The notes beneath the pieces were generated by a model. The model had not been told where the DNA came from. It worked only from the letters and a program-made list of their open reading frames with translations, and did not search any database. From positions 9,880,647 through 9,944,646 of the forward strand of contig OW203762.1 in the NCBI GenBank assembly GCA_934045905.1: DNA of 64,000 bases. The letters run 5' to 3'. Shown here in pieces: positions 32,745 through 43,624 of this stretch (position 1 is its first letter; the number at the start of each line of letters is the position of its first letter). The position numbers and the translations under genes are program-made. This stretch comes from Leuctra nigra. Its lineage: Eukaryota > Arthropoda > Insecta > Plecoptera > Leuctridae.

Positions 32745-33226
32745 TTGAGCGAGCGTAGCGAGTGTCACTACGGTACTCTTATGGCACTTTCTCTGTGTGT
32801 GTGTTTTTTTTTGTTTTTTTGTGGTCTTTGCCCAGGTCAAACCGCACAACCAATCGATCTGAAATTTTGCACATATACTAACGTAATCTATGCGGTTCCT
32901 GGGATCGTTTTTGAACGGGATCATATTTGAACGGGATCATCATATGAGTGGTCCCAGGTATATTTTTTAAAATAGATCCTATGATTTTTGAATATAAACA
33001 AGGAACATTTAAATCATAAAGGTTCAATCATGGTTCAATCGATCAACTTAAAACTTTGCATGGTTATTGGGACTAATACTTTAGGAATATTTGGAGATTT
33101 TTATACCTAACAAATTTCAAGAGTTATTGGCTTTTAATGATATTTTCGATAGACATAATTTCGGTTCGAGGTGTTGCGCGTATCCGTGCTCGCTCATCAA
33201 CGCGTTACACAGAGCGTTTTCCTAGT
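32745..33226 (-). repeat. CTAG-end dispersed repeat with both termini
   Basis: One terminus TTGAGCGAGCGTAGCGAG, the other GAGCGTTTTCCTAGT. About 480 bp, so internally deleted relative to the roughly 880-bp copy at 46504-47386. Confidence 0.8.
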
Positions 33227-33899
33227 AATTACTTCAAGACATAACTGCTAAAAAAAATTGATAATTCTTCACAAAGCAAATCAGAAGATATTTCTGCACT
33301 ATTAATACTTCAATTATAAATAATTTCCAAATCATTGGCAGTATTTTCAAAACAAGTTGAGTTAAAAATAATTTTCACAATAATGTGTTAGTGGGTCATT
33401 TCTTATTGTATATAAAAAAATATTTCAACAAATATGAATCTCAACATCTATAGTGTGGAGTATTTTCATATTTAAAGAGTACCTAATTGTAACTTCAATT
33501 TTGTTATTTATGTTTAAAATGTATTAGGTAGGTATGTACTTTGTTATAAAAATTATTTGTGCCTACTGATTGATCAACTAATATACAATCTTAAATCAAA
33601 ATCTATGTAAAGTATGTTGAAATAAATAACACGTCAATCACATTTAAAACGTCAAGTATTATTGATTTTATTTTACTGCGGAGCATGATTTCTCAATGAC
33701 CACACTTCAAGTAATCCTTCATTAGAAATGTTCATTAATAGATTAGAATCTGATCATATCACTGAACTGAAACTTGATGCTACAAAAGCCGACTAGCAGC
33801 CACTGGAAAATTTACATGTGTATTTTAATATCTTATTATTAATGTACAGTGTACTCCTAAGCTGTTAACAAAATTCTAAGTATTCTATTCTATTCTAAT
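33227..33899. other. Intergenic, no gene recognised
   Basis: AT-rich, no coding signal or repeat recognised. Confidence 0.4.
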
Positions 33900-35687
33900 C
33901 TAGTGAAGCGGTCGCTCCACGCCAGCCAAGTCGTACAGCGCGCGCACACTCTCATATAAAGGCTGGAGCAAACCCACTTTTACTGTAAGCATCAAAGTGG
34001 CATTTTCGGCCTACTGGATCTTAAAATTGGAAAATCTCACATTGTTGCGATATATCTTAATTTCGAGCTATGGCCCACCCTACAACATATACCAAATTTG
34101 GGAACAATAGGTTACGCCCTTTGCGCGCTAGAGGGCCGTGAAAACAGTGTTTGAGGGCGGTTTTCATAATATTAATAATAATAATAATCTCAGTAGTAGT
34201 CTCCTGGAATTCAAATCCGGTAAACAGGCCACAGCCTAAACGGCTTAACCGATTGATCTCACATTTTTACCACGTGTGCACTTTTGGCGTCTGATTTGCC
34301 CTCGCCCCCATGAATTTTTTTGTACCGCCATTTTGAAACCGGAAGTGACATCATATCTCGACAACAAATAAACCGATTGGAACGAAAATAGCGCCAAACG
34401 ATTCGGACGGTCAACTTTATAGATTATCAATAGCAACAGACTAAAATTTATGTTAACGAAACCGGAAATGACGTCATCAAATTTGAAATACATCGATTGG
34501 CATTTCGGCAACAAATTTGATCCGATTATTTTGTTATTTATGTAACGTATGTACTTTTGATATCTCATTTGACTTATTATAAAACCACCGGAAACCGCCA
34601 TTTTGAAACCGGAAGTGACATCTATGTCAATAACGGCTAAATTGATTTGAACGAAACCAGCGCTAAACAATTTAGACGGTCAACTTTATGTATTATCAAC
34701 AATAATATTTGCAGTTTCCCATACCGAAACCGGAAATGACGTCACACATTTTAAAAATCTCACAAATTTACATTTTGATACAATAAATATACTATTTGAG
34801 ACAGCTTATAATAAAATGTAATCATGTTTAAATTATAATTCAAGGGGTCAGTGATTTCAGCAGCCATTTTGAAACCGGAAGTAACGTCATATCTTGAAAA
34901 TTGGTTGACTGATCGGTATAAAACTACCGCCAAACGATTCGGAAGGTCATCTCTATGAAATAGGAACAGTCACACTAGAAATTTCCTATTTATGAGACCG
35001 GAAATGACGTCATTCAAATTTAAAAATTATTATAATCCCCTCCTATATAATGAATACATATTCAGAAAACTTAAAATGATACACATCATTTATAGATATA
35101 CATTCTTTGTGGCAGTGCAGTAAGTTCAGCCGCCATTTTGAAAACCGAGGTGTAGCCATATCTCGGAACTCGGTTAACTGATAGGAATACGCAGATTTTC
35201 ATTAGTAAACCAAATTGTCAATGGCGACTTTTTTTAATGGATTTAGTAATTGTTCAATCGATATTACGTCACAAGTTCTAAGAATAAACTAAAAAAAGGA
35301 GTGATATCCCCATAAAAAAACACTCCGTCAACTAAAAAAAAATTATGAAATCTAAAAAATTTTGCACTGAAAAGTAGTGATATCAAAAAATGGGTCAAGT
35401 CAAAACTTTATTTGAAAATCAAAAAATACTTGGCGCATCGTTTTTTTAGGGCATAATAGGTATACTATATGTATTATGTATATTTAATGTATATTTTCTA
35501 TCTGGTCTATACTTCTAAACTATGTATACACGATGCGCCAAGTATTTTTTGATTTTCAAATAAAGTTTTGACTTGGCCTATTTTTTGATATCACTACTTT
35601 TCAGTGCAGAATTTTTTAGATTTCATAATTTTTTTTAGTTGAAGAGACTTGGCTGGTATTTTTACACGGAGTGTTTTTTATGGGGTA
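33900..35687. repeat. 1.8-kb complex repeat, left copy
   Basis: Starts CTAGTGAAGCGGTCGCTCC and is reverse-complementary over its length to 51149-53024. The interior has four tandem units of about 268 bp, each opening with GCCATTTTGAAACCGG (near 34326, 34595, 34862 and 35131). The end is a large palindrome at 35305-35687. No long ORF. Confidence 0.88.
35305..35687. repeat. Long palindrome (fold-back) at the end of the 1.8-kb repeat
   Basis: Arms of about 140 bp (ACTTGGCGCATCG class sequence, CAAAACTTTATTTG, TAGTGATATCAAAAAATG) separated by an AT-rich spacer of about 85 bp. The right arm has about 20 extra bases. Confidence 0.9.
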
Positions 35688-36217
35688 TTATCTTCTTCTT
35701 CTTCTGAAGTACTTGACTGCACTTTGGAGCACCATGGCAAAACCCACTAACGCTTACACCAAGATGAAGCCATCTTGAAAGACAGGAGCGACGAAGTAAC
35801 CCAGGTTCATCAGCGCAATGATGAAAGCAGGCAGCTTTTTCATCTTCTGAAAGAATTCACTGAATAGTAAGAAAGTTTTGAAGGATTCAGGATAAGAATA
35901 ATTATTAACATCTTCTTGATCGGAATATTTCATCATGTTAGTTTATTTTTTAGGTAATGTCAACAGTTTCGATCCATGTGTTTGGAATTGATTGATTCCA
36001 ATCAATTCCAAAAAATTCAAAAAAATATCAAATTTCAAAAAATTCCAAAAAATGAAATTGATTGGTTGGCCCCGCATGGTAAGAGAAGCGATTGAAATTA
36101 GGAAGAATTCAAACAACTTCAACAGAGATGCAAGTTTCGGTCGCAGTCGTGCTTGGGACACTTTGTTCCTCAAGACTGTTCCGAAGAATGATACAATTGA
36201 AGAAATTACAGAAGAAA

Positions 36218-36689
36218 AAGAAGAAGAAGAAGAAGAAGAAGAAGAAGAAGAAGAAGAAGAAGAAGAAGAAGAAGAAGAAGAAGAAGAAGAAGAAGAAGAA
36301 GAAGAAGAAGAAGAAGAAGAAGAAGAAGAAGAAGAAGAAGAAGAAGAAGAAGAAGAAGAAGAAGAAGAAGAAGAAGAAGAAGAAGAAGAAGAAGAAGAAG
36401 AAGAAGAAGAAGAAGAAGAAGAAGAAGAAGAAGAAGAAGAAGAAGAAGAAGAAGAAGAAGAAGAAGAAGAAGAAGAAGAAGAAGAAGAAGAAGAAGAAGA
36501 AGAAGAAGAAGAAGAAGAAGAAGAAGAAGAAGAAGAAGAAGAAGAAGAAGAAGAAGAAGAAGAAGAAGAAGAAGAAGAAGAAGAAGAAGAAGAAGAAGAA
36601 GAAGAAGAAGAAGAAGAAGAAGAAGAAGAAGAAGAAGAAGAAGAAGAAGAAGAAGAAGAAGAAGAAGAAGAAGAAGAAGAAGAAGAAGA
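36218..36689 (+). repeat. GAA/TTC trinucleotide array, about 157 units
   Basis: Almost perfect GAA units over 470 bp, with homopurine on one strand. It would read as poly-Glu, poly-Lys or (minus strand) poly-Leu, none of which I treat as protein. Such tracts can form intramolecular triplex DNA. Confidence 0.98.
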
Positions 36690-36854
36690 GAAAACAGAAA
36701 AAGAGACATCAAAGCAAGGTTCTTTGTGGGAGGGTCGTGTTCGAACTAGAAAATAGATTTATTGACCGTGATTTTTATAGCCTCTAGAAAATTGTTTTAG
36801 TAATTTGTTTGAAATGTTTAATTGTTTTATATGATTTGGTTTTTTAAAGTTAGG

Positions 36855-36905
36855 TTTTGTCCTGAAGAAGGTCCAAACACATGGATCGAAACTGTTGACA
36901 TTACC
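36855..36905 (+). ncRNA. Possible degenerate hammerhead ribozyme core
   Basis: CTGAAGA (36862-36868) fits the CUGANGA core and GAAAC (36888-36892) the second core strand. Between them GGTCC and GGATC can pair as stem II around an 8-nt loop. One A (36869) stays unpaired and stems I and III are not clear. Hammerheads are known in terminal repeats of Penelope-like elements, hence the suggestion. Confidence 0.35.
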
Positions 36906-38019
36906 TAAAAATAAACTAACAGGATGAAATATCCCGATCAGTTGTTTATTAAGATTCACCGCTAAGAGTATAGTGTCTAACAACGCTGAGATATAAATCT
37001 CTCTATTTTTAACCCATGTTGAACAATATGGAAGTTTCTTAGAATGTAGAATGAAATTAATATTTGGGATTATAAAAATATGCATGATTCTGATTTCGAT
37101 GATCAAAACATAAATCTTGTGGAATAAAATGTTCGAAGTGGAGTCAATTTTTCATTGAGCGAGCGAAGCGAGCGTCTCCTTTTGGCTCTTTTGGCACGGA
37201 CCTCTGTTTTTTTTCTGCTATTGACCGATACACAGGTTGCACCGTTTCAGCGATCGATCTGAAATTTTGCACACATGTAAAACCAACCTTTTCTGTTTGC
37301 AGACCCTAATTTTTTTCAAATCCATTCATTGGTTAAAATTTAAATAAATATCTCCTGATAGGCTGAAAAATGAAAACGCTTTACGATAATTCTGATCAAA
37401 CTCATATTTTGGCTATACAGGTCAGAGTTATTCTTCGATCGAGCTGAAATTTTGCACACATGTAAACGCAACCTTATCTCTTTGGAGGCCCTAATTATAT
37501 TTGAAATCCATTAATTGGTTAAAATTTAAATAAATATATAAAATAAATATAAATAATAATATATATATAATATATAATATATAATATATAATATATAATA
37601 ATATATAATATATATATATATATAATATATATATAATATAAATATATAAAATAATATATTTATATATATAAATAAATATTTAAATAAATAAGTTCACGAA
37701 GGCCGTGAACTTATTGTAAAGGGAGATAAGATCGTCCGATTTAAAAATTAATTTTACTGTGAAATAGGAATGTGTTTGGCTGAAAAGTGAAGGTATTGAG
37801 TGGAGACGTGCTGGAAGGTCATAAAAAGCAAAAGGGTTCGTAAATAATACGTAGAATATTGATAAATATCGAGATTTAAGTTTGGTTTTGCTGTGGTTCG
37901 GGATTGGAAAAAGGAAGAGAGATTTGTCACGGTGACATGGGGTAAAATTTCACTGCGGGTCAAAAACTACATTTAACTTTTTAAACCAAGGTGTTTAAAG
38001 TGAAGAAAAAAAATTGTTG

Positions 38020-39408
38020 ATGCATTTGAGATCCAAGATGAAGAGGAGTGTAAATGAAGGTGAGGTCAGCTTGGTTGAAAGACTCATGATGGAGGTACGG
38101 GAATTGAAGGAAGAAATATCCGATATGAAGATAAAACAGGAAATAGTACATGAAGAGTGGAAGAAAGAAGTTGCTGGTATTAAACAAATACATGAACAAG
38201 CAGATAATGACTCAATTGACATGTTTGCTGAAAGAATGGTTTGGGAAAGTGAATGCAAAGAAGAGTTGAAAAGAATAAAGAAAAGTGTATTGGATAGAAA
38301 TGTATGGGAAGAGAAAATGGTGAAGAGAAGTATATGGTATGTAAACGAATTGATTAGGTTAGAAGAGGAGAGACGGACTGATAGATTAGATAATATTCAG
38401 GAAAGAGATCGAGAGTGCCAAGAACAAATGGGGGAGAGAGCAAAGTTTGTTGGCAAGTGGCAAGATATTACAAATAGGTTAGAACAGTTAATGAATACAG
38501 TCAATGATAATCATAAAAAACATTATGTGGAGATGGCAGAGATCTTGACAACAGGCGGAAGCAGTGAAACGAGTATTCAATTGAACGTGCATAAAGAAAA
38601 CCAACCACAAAGCAATGTTCAAGAAGTAAGTTCGTCGTGTGAATCATTGCATAAGCAAGATAAACATCAGCAAGAACAGCGACAGAAACAGAAGAAAGTG
38701 CAGAAAAGGAAAGCAGAACAAGAGAACAAAAATGAAGAAGAAAATAACATGATGATTGAGAACGATACTCAGGAAAAAGATGATCAAGATTATGAAGAGA
38801 AGTCCGAGAAGAGTCATTTGAAGAGGAGTGATGATAATCAAAAGTCGTTTGAAGAGAATAGAGCATTGGAAGATACAATTTTATTGATGGGAGATGTGAG
38901 TGGCAGTGAAGCCTGGGTTTTCGCGTTGGGTGAGGGATGTCATGTGAGAAGGGAGCCTGGAATAAAAATCAGGGAAATTACTGCAAGAATTGAAGATGGA
39001 TGTTATGCAAAACAGAGTGGGCTGAAGAAAGTAATTTTTCAAGTGGGAAATAGGGAAGTTTGGAATCGGTTGGATAAAGACGAGATAATGAAAGATTTTG
39101 AGGATTTGATGCAAGTCTCTACAACCTTTTTTGGTCCAAAGATAAAAATAGGTATTGTGGGTTTACTAAGTAATTACTCAGTAACTTTGAATGAAGGGTT
39201 GAAGAAGATGGCGAAAGAGAAAGAGGTGGAATATATTGAATTGGAATACACACCAGGATTCTTGATGGATAGAAGGAAGTGGGCCCGAGAAGTTGGAAGA
39301 AAATTGAAAATGAGGGTTGAGGAGAAGGTTGTTATTAACAAGAAGAATGTTTGGACTCAGTCGAAGCGGGGTTTTCGGACAAGTTGGGTTTCAAGGATAA
39401 TATTATAG
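38020..39408 (+). CDS. RTE-like ORF1, copy 2: coiled coil plus SGNH-like domain
   Basis: 462 residues from the ATG at 38020 (MHLRSKMKRS). The first half is predicted coiled coil (LVERLMMEVRELKEEISDM), then a charged linker with KKVQKRKAEQENKNEE. The C-terminal domain matches copy 1: ILLMGDVSGSEAWVF, PGIKIREITARIEDG, KKVIFQVGNREVW, IKIGIVGLLSNYS and LMDRRKWAREVGRKL. Conservation of GDV and DRRK in both copies argues that loss of the SGNH Ser and His is ancestral, not random decay. A role in RNA binding or assembly is inferred from its position as ORF1. Confidence 0.8.
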   Translation: MHLRSKMKRSVNEGEVSLVERLMMEVRELKEEISDMKIKQEIVHEEWKKEVAGIKQIHEQADNDSIDMFAERMVWESECKEELKRIKKSVLDRNVWEEKMVKRSIWYVNELIRLEEERRTDRLDNIQERDRECQEQMGERAKFVGKWQDITNRLEQLMNTVNDNHKKHYVEMAEILTTGGSSETSIQLNVHKENQPQSNVQEVSSSCESLHKQDKHQQEQRQKQKKVQKRKAEQENKNEEENNMMIENDTQEKDDQDYEEKSEKSHLKRSDDNQKSFEENRALEDTILLMGDVSGSEAWVFALGEGCHVRREPGIKIREITARIEDGCYAKQSGLKKVIFQVGNREVWNRLDKDEIMKDFEDLMQVSTTFFGPKIKIGIVGLLSNYSVTLNEGLKKMAKEKEVEYIELEYTPGFLMDRRKWAREVGRKLKMRVEEKVVINKKNVWTQSKRGFRTSWVSRIIL

Positions 39409-42398
39409 GAAGGAGAATGATGAAGTATGTGAAGAAAAGCAAGACTAATAGGGAAGGTGGAGGTTACAGATATAGAAGAAGAGAAGTTATAAGGATGGGA
39501 ACAATAAATATTGTCACGTTAAATGGGAAAATAGAAGAAGTGATTGATGAAATGAAAGAGAGAAAGATGCATGTGTTGGGTTTGAGTGAAACAAAATGGA
39601 GAGGAGAAGGGTATAAAGAATTGAGAGATGGTTATTGTATATATTGGTGTGGTGATAAAGAATGTAAATTTGGAGTTGCAATTATACTGTGTCAAGAAAT
39701 GAAAAGCAAGGTTGTGCAAGTAGAGTACATCAATGAGAGGTTAATTAAATTGAAATTGTTTTTCGAAGAAATGTTAGTAGAAATTTTACAAGTTTATGCA
39801 CCTCAAGTTGGAAGGAAAATGGCTGAAAAAGAAACTTTTCTTGAGCTTGTAGAAGAAAATATATCTCTTGAAAGTACATTTGTAATGGGTGACTTAAATG
39901 CAAAGGTTGGAAGAGAAAGAAGAGGATTTGAAAAGGTTTTGGGAAAAAATGGATATGGATCCAGGAATAAGGAAGGAGAAAATTTGTTAGAAGTTTGTGC
40001 AAGAAATGGATTGGTGATTGGAAATAGTATGTTTGAGAAGAATGAAAAGAATATGATCACGAGGTATGGTTGGGATGGGAGATCGAAATCGGTAATTGAT
40101 TATATAATATACAGTGACGCACTTAGAAAAATGGTATTGGATGTAAAGGTTGTACCGCATGTGGCGTTTGATGGTGATCATCGACTATTAATAGCGGATA
40201 TACGAATGCCAAGAAAATGTGTTGAAAGAAGAAAAGCGAAGAGAAGAAGAAAATTGAAGGTATGGAGATTGCAGAATGATGAAATAAGAAAAGAATTTAA
40301 AATGGCAATAGAAGAAAATATGCCAGTTGGGGATCTTAATTTGGTAGAAGAGGAATGGATGAGTTTTAAAAATGCTATATTGACTATTACAGAAAATATA
40401 TGCGGGAGGACAAAGGGATTGAGAAGAAGAAAGGAAACACCGTGGTGGACAAATGCAATTAAGTGTGCAGTAAGAAAGAAAAGAAAAGCATGGGTTAAAA
40501 AAGAAGAGTGCAGAACAATATTGAATATAAATAAATATCAAAGGATGAAGAGATATGTTCACTTTTTGGTTTCAGAAGAAAAATCGAAGACAATGAACGC
40601 ATTTGTTGAATGTCTAGAGAGGGACTTTGAGGCAAACAAAAAGATGTTATATTCTGTAGTAAAATGTAAGAGGCAAGATAATAGAACAACTAATTATATG
40701 GTAAATGAAAGGGGGTGCCTTACAAATGATGTGGAGGAAATACAAGATATGTGGAAGCACTACTTTTCAAAGTTATTGAATGATGACAAAGGTGGTACTG
40801 AAGACAAGGAAATAAGTGAAGAGTGCGATAAATTGAATTGTCAAGATGATATGGTAATGTTTGGGGAAGTTGAGGTGGCAGTAAAAGGGATGAAAAATGG
40901 AAGATCGCCGGGAGTGGATGAGATAAGTGTGGAAATGATAAAGGCAGGTGGTAAAGCTGGATTGGAGTGGTTTTACAGAGTTGTGGCATCGGCATGGATT
41001 CAAAAAACTGTACCAAGGGATTGGAGGAGAGGTGTTATTGTACCATTGTTTAAGAAAGGGGATCGCAAGAAATGTAGCAACTATAGAGGGATAACACTCA
41101 TGAGCCAAGGAGCGAAGATATACGAACGAATTATAGAGAAGAGGATACGAAGTGTAGTTGAAGAGGATTTGAAAGATGAACAATATGGATTTAGAAGAAA
41201 CAGATCTACGATAGACCTTATATTCGCTATAAGGACCATTATGGAGAGAAATTGGGAGATGGGAAAGGAAATATGGTTAGTGTTTCTGGATATTGAAAAA
41301 GCGTATGATCATTTGCCAAGGGATAGGGTGTGGGAGAGTTTAGAAAAGAGGGAAATAGACAAGAAGTTGATTGAAAGAGTACAGAGTTTGTATGTTGGAT
41401 GTGAGAGTTGTGTGGAAACAGTGGGAGGAAGAACGGGCTGGTTTAGTGTGAGATCAGGAGTAAGGCAAGGCAGTGTGTTGTCACCTTTGCTGTTCATTAT
41501 GGTAATGGATGATATAATTCGGGAGGTGGAAAGGAATGAAGATCTAGATTCGCAAACTGGGGTATATGCGGATGATGTTGTAATTTGGGGAGAGACTGAA
41601 GAGTTGGTACAGAAGAAAGTGGATGTGTGGAACGAAGTGATAAAAAGATATGGAATGAAGATTAGTAGTGAGAAGAGTGAATATTTGGTTTTGGAGAAGA
41701 AGAAAAATGGGCTTGTAAGAAATGGTTTGAAATTGGATGGAAAAGATATTAAACAAGTAGAAGATTTTAGTTATCTAGGAAGTTTGGTTACAAAAGACGG
41801 AAAGTGTTCGAAAGAAGTTAAAAGAAGAATACAGAAAGCAGACGGGTTTTATCAAAAAGTTAGAAAATTAGTATGGAATAGGGATTTACCACTTAAATTT
41901 AAATTAGTATTATACAAGCAATATTTTTTACCGATATTATGTTATGGGGCGGTGACGTGGAATTTGGGATGGAAGGAGGAGAGTATGGTACAAGCAGAAG
42001 AGATGAAGTTCGTGAGAGGAATGGCAAATATATCGATGAAGGAACATGTAAGAAGTATGGTGATAAGGAAGAAGATGGGTGTGGAGAGTGTTGGGTTCAA
42101 AATTGGGCGAGAAAGACTGAGGTGGTTTGGTAAACTTAAGAGAATGAAAGACAGTAGAAGAGCCAAAAGTGAATTTGGAAAGTATGTGGAAGGTAAAAGA
42201 AAAGTTGGGAGGCCAAGAGATAGATGGATTGAACAGGTGAAAAGAGATGTTGAGGAACGAGGTGAAAGATGGGAAGAAGTTGAAAGGAAACATTTGTGGG
42301 AAAATCAAGAATTATGGGAACAAATAGTTACTAAAGTGGAGGTAGTAGAGGAGGATGAGGATGAAGAAGAAAAAGACGGAGGAGAAGAAGAAGAATAA
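39351..42398 (+). CDS. RTE-like ORF2, copy 2: endonuclease and reverse transcriptase
   Basis: About 1015 residues. Endonuclease: GTINIVTLNGK, LSETKWRG, MGDLNAKVG, SVIDYIIY and DGDHRLLI. Reverse transcriptase: SNYRGITLMSQGAKIYERI, QYGFRRNRSTIDLIF, VFLDIEKAYDHLP, GVRQGSVLSPLLF and GVYADDVVIW. C-terminus: RLRWFGKLKRM, VGRPRDRWIEQV and an acidic tail. The frame opens at 39351 with TTG where copy 1 has ATG; the first in-frame ATG is at about 39417, nine bases after the ORF1 stop. Initiation there, or -1 frameshifting in the 58-nt overlap, are the two options. Confidence 0.88.
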   Translation: MDSVEAGFSDKLGFKDNIIGRRMMKYVKKSKTNREGGGYRYRRREVIRMGTINIVTLNGKIEEVIDEMKERKMHVLGLSETKWRGEGYKELRDGYCIYWCGDKECKFGVAIILCQEMKSKVVQVEYINERLIKLKLFFEEMLVEILQVYAPQVGRKMAEKETFLELVEENISLESTFVMGDLNAKVGRERRGFEKVLGKNGYGSRNKEGENLLEVCARNGLVIGNSMFEKNEKNMITRYGWDGRSKSVIDYIIYSDALRKMVLDVKVVPHVAFDGDHRLLIADIRMPRKCVERRKAKRRRKLKVWRLQNDEIRKEFKMAIEENMPVGDLNLVEEEWMSFKNAILTITENICGRTKGLRRRKETPWWTNAIKCAVRKKRKAWVKKEECRTILNINKYQRMKRYVHFLVSEEKSKTMNAFVECLERDFEANKKMLYSVVKCKRQDNRTTNYMVNERGCLTNDVEEIQDMWKHYFSKLLNDDKGGTEDKEISEECDKLNCQDDMVMFGEVEVAVKGMKNGRSPGVDEISVEMIKAGGKAGLEWFYRVVASAWIQKTVPRDWRRGVIVPLFKKGDRKKCSNYRGITLMSQGAKIYERIIEKRIRSVVEEDLKDEQYGFRRNRSTIDLIFAIRTIMERNWEMGKEIWLVFLDIEKAYDHLPRDRVWESLEKREIDKKLIERVQSLYVGCESCVETVGGRTGWFSVRSGVRQGSVLSPLLFIMVMDDIIREVERNEDLDSQTGVYADDVVIWGETEELVQKKVDVWNEVIKRYGMKISSEKSEYLVLEKKKNGLVRNGLKLDGKDIKQVEDFSYLGSLVTKDGKCSKEVKRRIQKADGFYQKVRKLVWNRDLPLKFKLVLYKQYFLPILCYGAVTWNLGWKEESMVQAEEMKFVRGMANISMKEHVRSMVIRKKMGVESVGFKIGRERLRWFGKLKRMKDSRRAKSEFGKYVEGKRKVGRPRDRWIEQVKRDVEERGERWEEVERKHLWENQELWEQIVTKVEVVEEDEDEEEKDGGEEEE

Positions 42399-43053
42399 GA
42401 AGAAGGAGAAGAAGAACAAGAAGAAAAAAGGAAGGAGGGGAGGAGGATGAGAAGGAAGACAAATGTGACAGGCCTGGCTAGCCGGCATTACTAAATGTAT
42501 TTAGCCTATAAGAAATTTTTACTCTACCTAGTGTGGAATTAAGTGTTTATAAATGTAAATAAATATGTGATAATAAAAAAAAAAAAAAAAAAAAAAAAAT
42601 CTCCTGATAGGCTGAAAAATTAAAACGGTCTTCGATCATTCTGATCAAACTCATATTTTGCATGATCATTAAGATTAACATTGTCTCTTGTTTTACAAAA
42701 TTTCATCCCAATCCAATCAGTTAAGAACGTATGAACTTATTGACATTTTTAATATCTGTCAGTAATGAAGTATCGAAAGTAATGTTTTCCAGTGCCACTT
42801 GAATTGAATCTGATTTGCTATATTTACCAGGGTGATTAGATGCTATTTTCAAGTTTCGATGAAAAGCATTATATACTTTTTTATTGATTGAGTGATCATA
42901 TTTCAATTAAATATGGATGTATATGTTTTCTTTGCGTTGTGTACGCATTTCCGGTTCGAGTATTTGCACGTACCCGTGCTCGCTCATCAACGCGTCACAC
43001 TGAGCGTTTTCCTAGTAAAATTTAAATGAAGTGAGTCACAATTAAGACTTTAA

Positions 43054-43240
43054 TAGACAACATCATAAATTATCTAGTTAGCTCTGCTTTTCAAAATTTT
43101 TCATATGCAGTACCGTGATACAAGTATCTATTATGGTTATGATCCATTGTTGAAAAACCATAATAGATACTTGGATCACGGTACTGCATATGAAATTTTT
43201 TGAAAAGCAGAGCAAACTAGATAATTTATGATGTTGTCTA
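43054..43240. mobile_element. Fold-back MITE
   Basis: Nearly perfect inverted arms of about 80 bp (TAGACAACATCATAAATTAT at the left end, its complement at the right) around a 30-bp spacer, flanked by TTTAA-like sequence. Subterminal GCTCTGCTTTT and CATATGCAGT are shared with the MITE at 61399-61588. Confidence 0.9.
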
Positions 43241-43624
43241 TTTAAATCTGAATAGAATCAGAATAGAATCAGAATAATCTTGAGAAAAATCTCTTGAGAA
43301 AAATCTCAAGTGGCCAATCCCGAAGTCGTGAGATTATGCGTAAAGAGTAAATTAAGGAATTTTGAAATGACCTGTTGCGGGAAAAGCGCGTGGGATAAGT
43401 TGGAACTATACGAGAGAACGTTTTGGTGGTATTTTGGTCGTGTATCATGGGTTTTGTCCACGTGGCTTGTGCTTCACTGTTGGCGCATTATTTCAAATTC
43501 ATAATTGATTATTGTTTTCAATGATTTTGAGCCGATTAGACATTGTAACTATAGAATAGATTAGTATTAGCAAAAAAAAATTAAATTAAATATTAAAAAT
43601 AATTTTTAAAAATTTCAATAGGTA

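Larger units (their letters stand above)
35918..36939 (+). mobile_element. Penelope-like element fragment with inverted terminal segments
   Basis: Outer 68-bp segments 35918-35986 and 36872-36939 are reverse complements of each other. Between them the + strand encodes GWPRMVREAIEIRKNSNNFN followed by RDASFGRSRAWDTLF, a pattern I recognise from the C-terminal GIY-YIG endonuclease region of Penelope-like elements (…EAIEI…NNFNR…). The reading frame then enters a long GAA array. Penelope-like elements are often 5'-truncated and carry an inverted terminal piece, which fits. The reverse transcriptase is absent. Confidence 0.65.
37534..42599 (+). mobile_element. RTE-like non-LTR retrotransposon, copy 2, full length
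   Basis: About 5 kb including a 5' region (the first 150 bp very AT-rich), ORF1, overlapping ORF2, a 3' UTR with GTGACAGGCCTGGCTAGCC and a tail of 25 A (42575-42599). Both ORFs are intact and the tail is long, so insertion appears recent. By eye, copy 1 and copy 2 proteins are only about half identical, so they belong to different subfamilies. Confidence 0.9.
37155..43016 (-). repeat. CTAG-end dispersed repeat, split by RTE-like copy 2
   Basis: Left terminus TTGAGCGAGCGAAGCGAGCG (37155), right terminus CTAG (43012-43015). Repeat sequence breaks at AAATAAATAT (about 37533) and resumes at CTCCTGATAGGCTG (42601). The intact order is seen at 37340-37380, so the insertion point is clear. Without the insert the repeat is about 800 bp. 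Confidence 0.85.

Noticed and set aside
33900..33905. Helitron 3' end for the 1.8-kb repeat (hairpin plus CTAG)
   Set aside because: The hairpin is only one base from CTAG and the next host base is A, not T, in both copies.
34245..34670. 141-codon minus-strand frame
   Set aside because: It lies wholly in the 268-bp repeat units and reflects their periodicity.
36092..36787. Poly-Lys, poly-Glu and poly-Leu open frames of 170-250 codons
   Set aside because: They are the GAA array read in different frames. Only the first roughly 70 codons of the Glu frame have meaning, as a Penelope-like remnant.
43310..43504. 64-codon frame after a MITE
   Set aside because: Short, no recognisable motif, no supporting signals.
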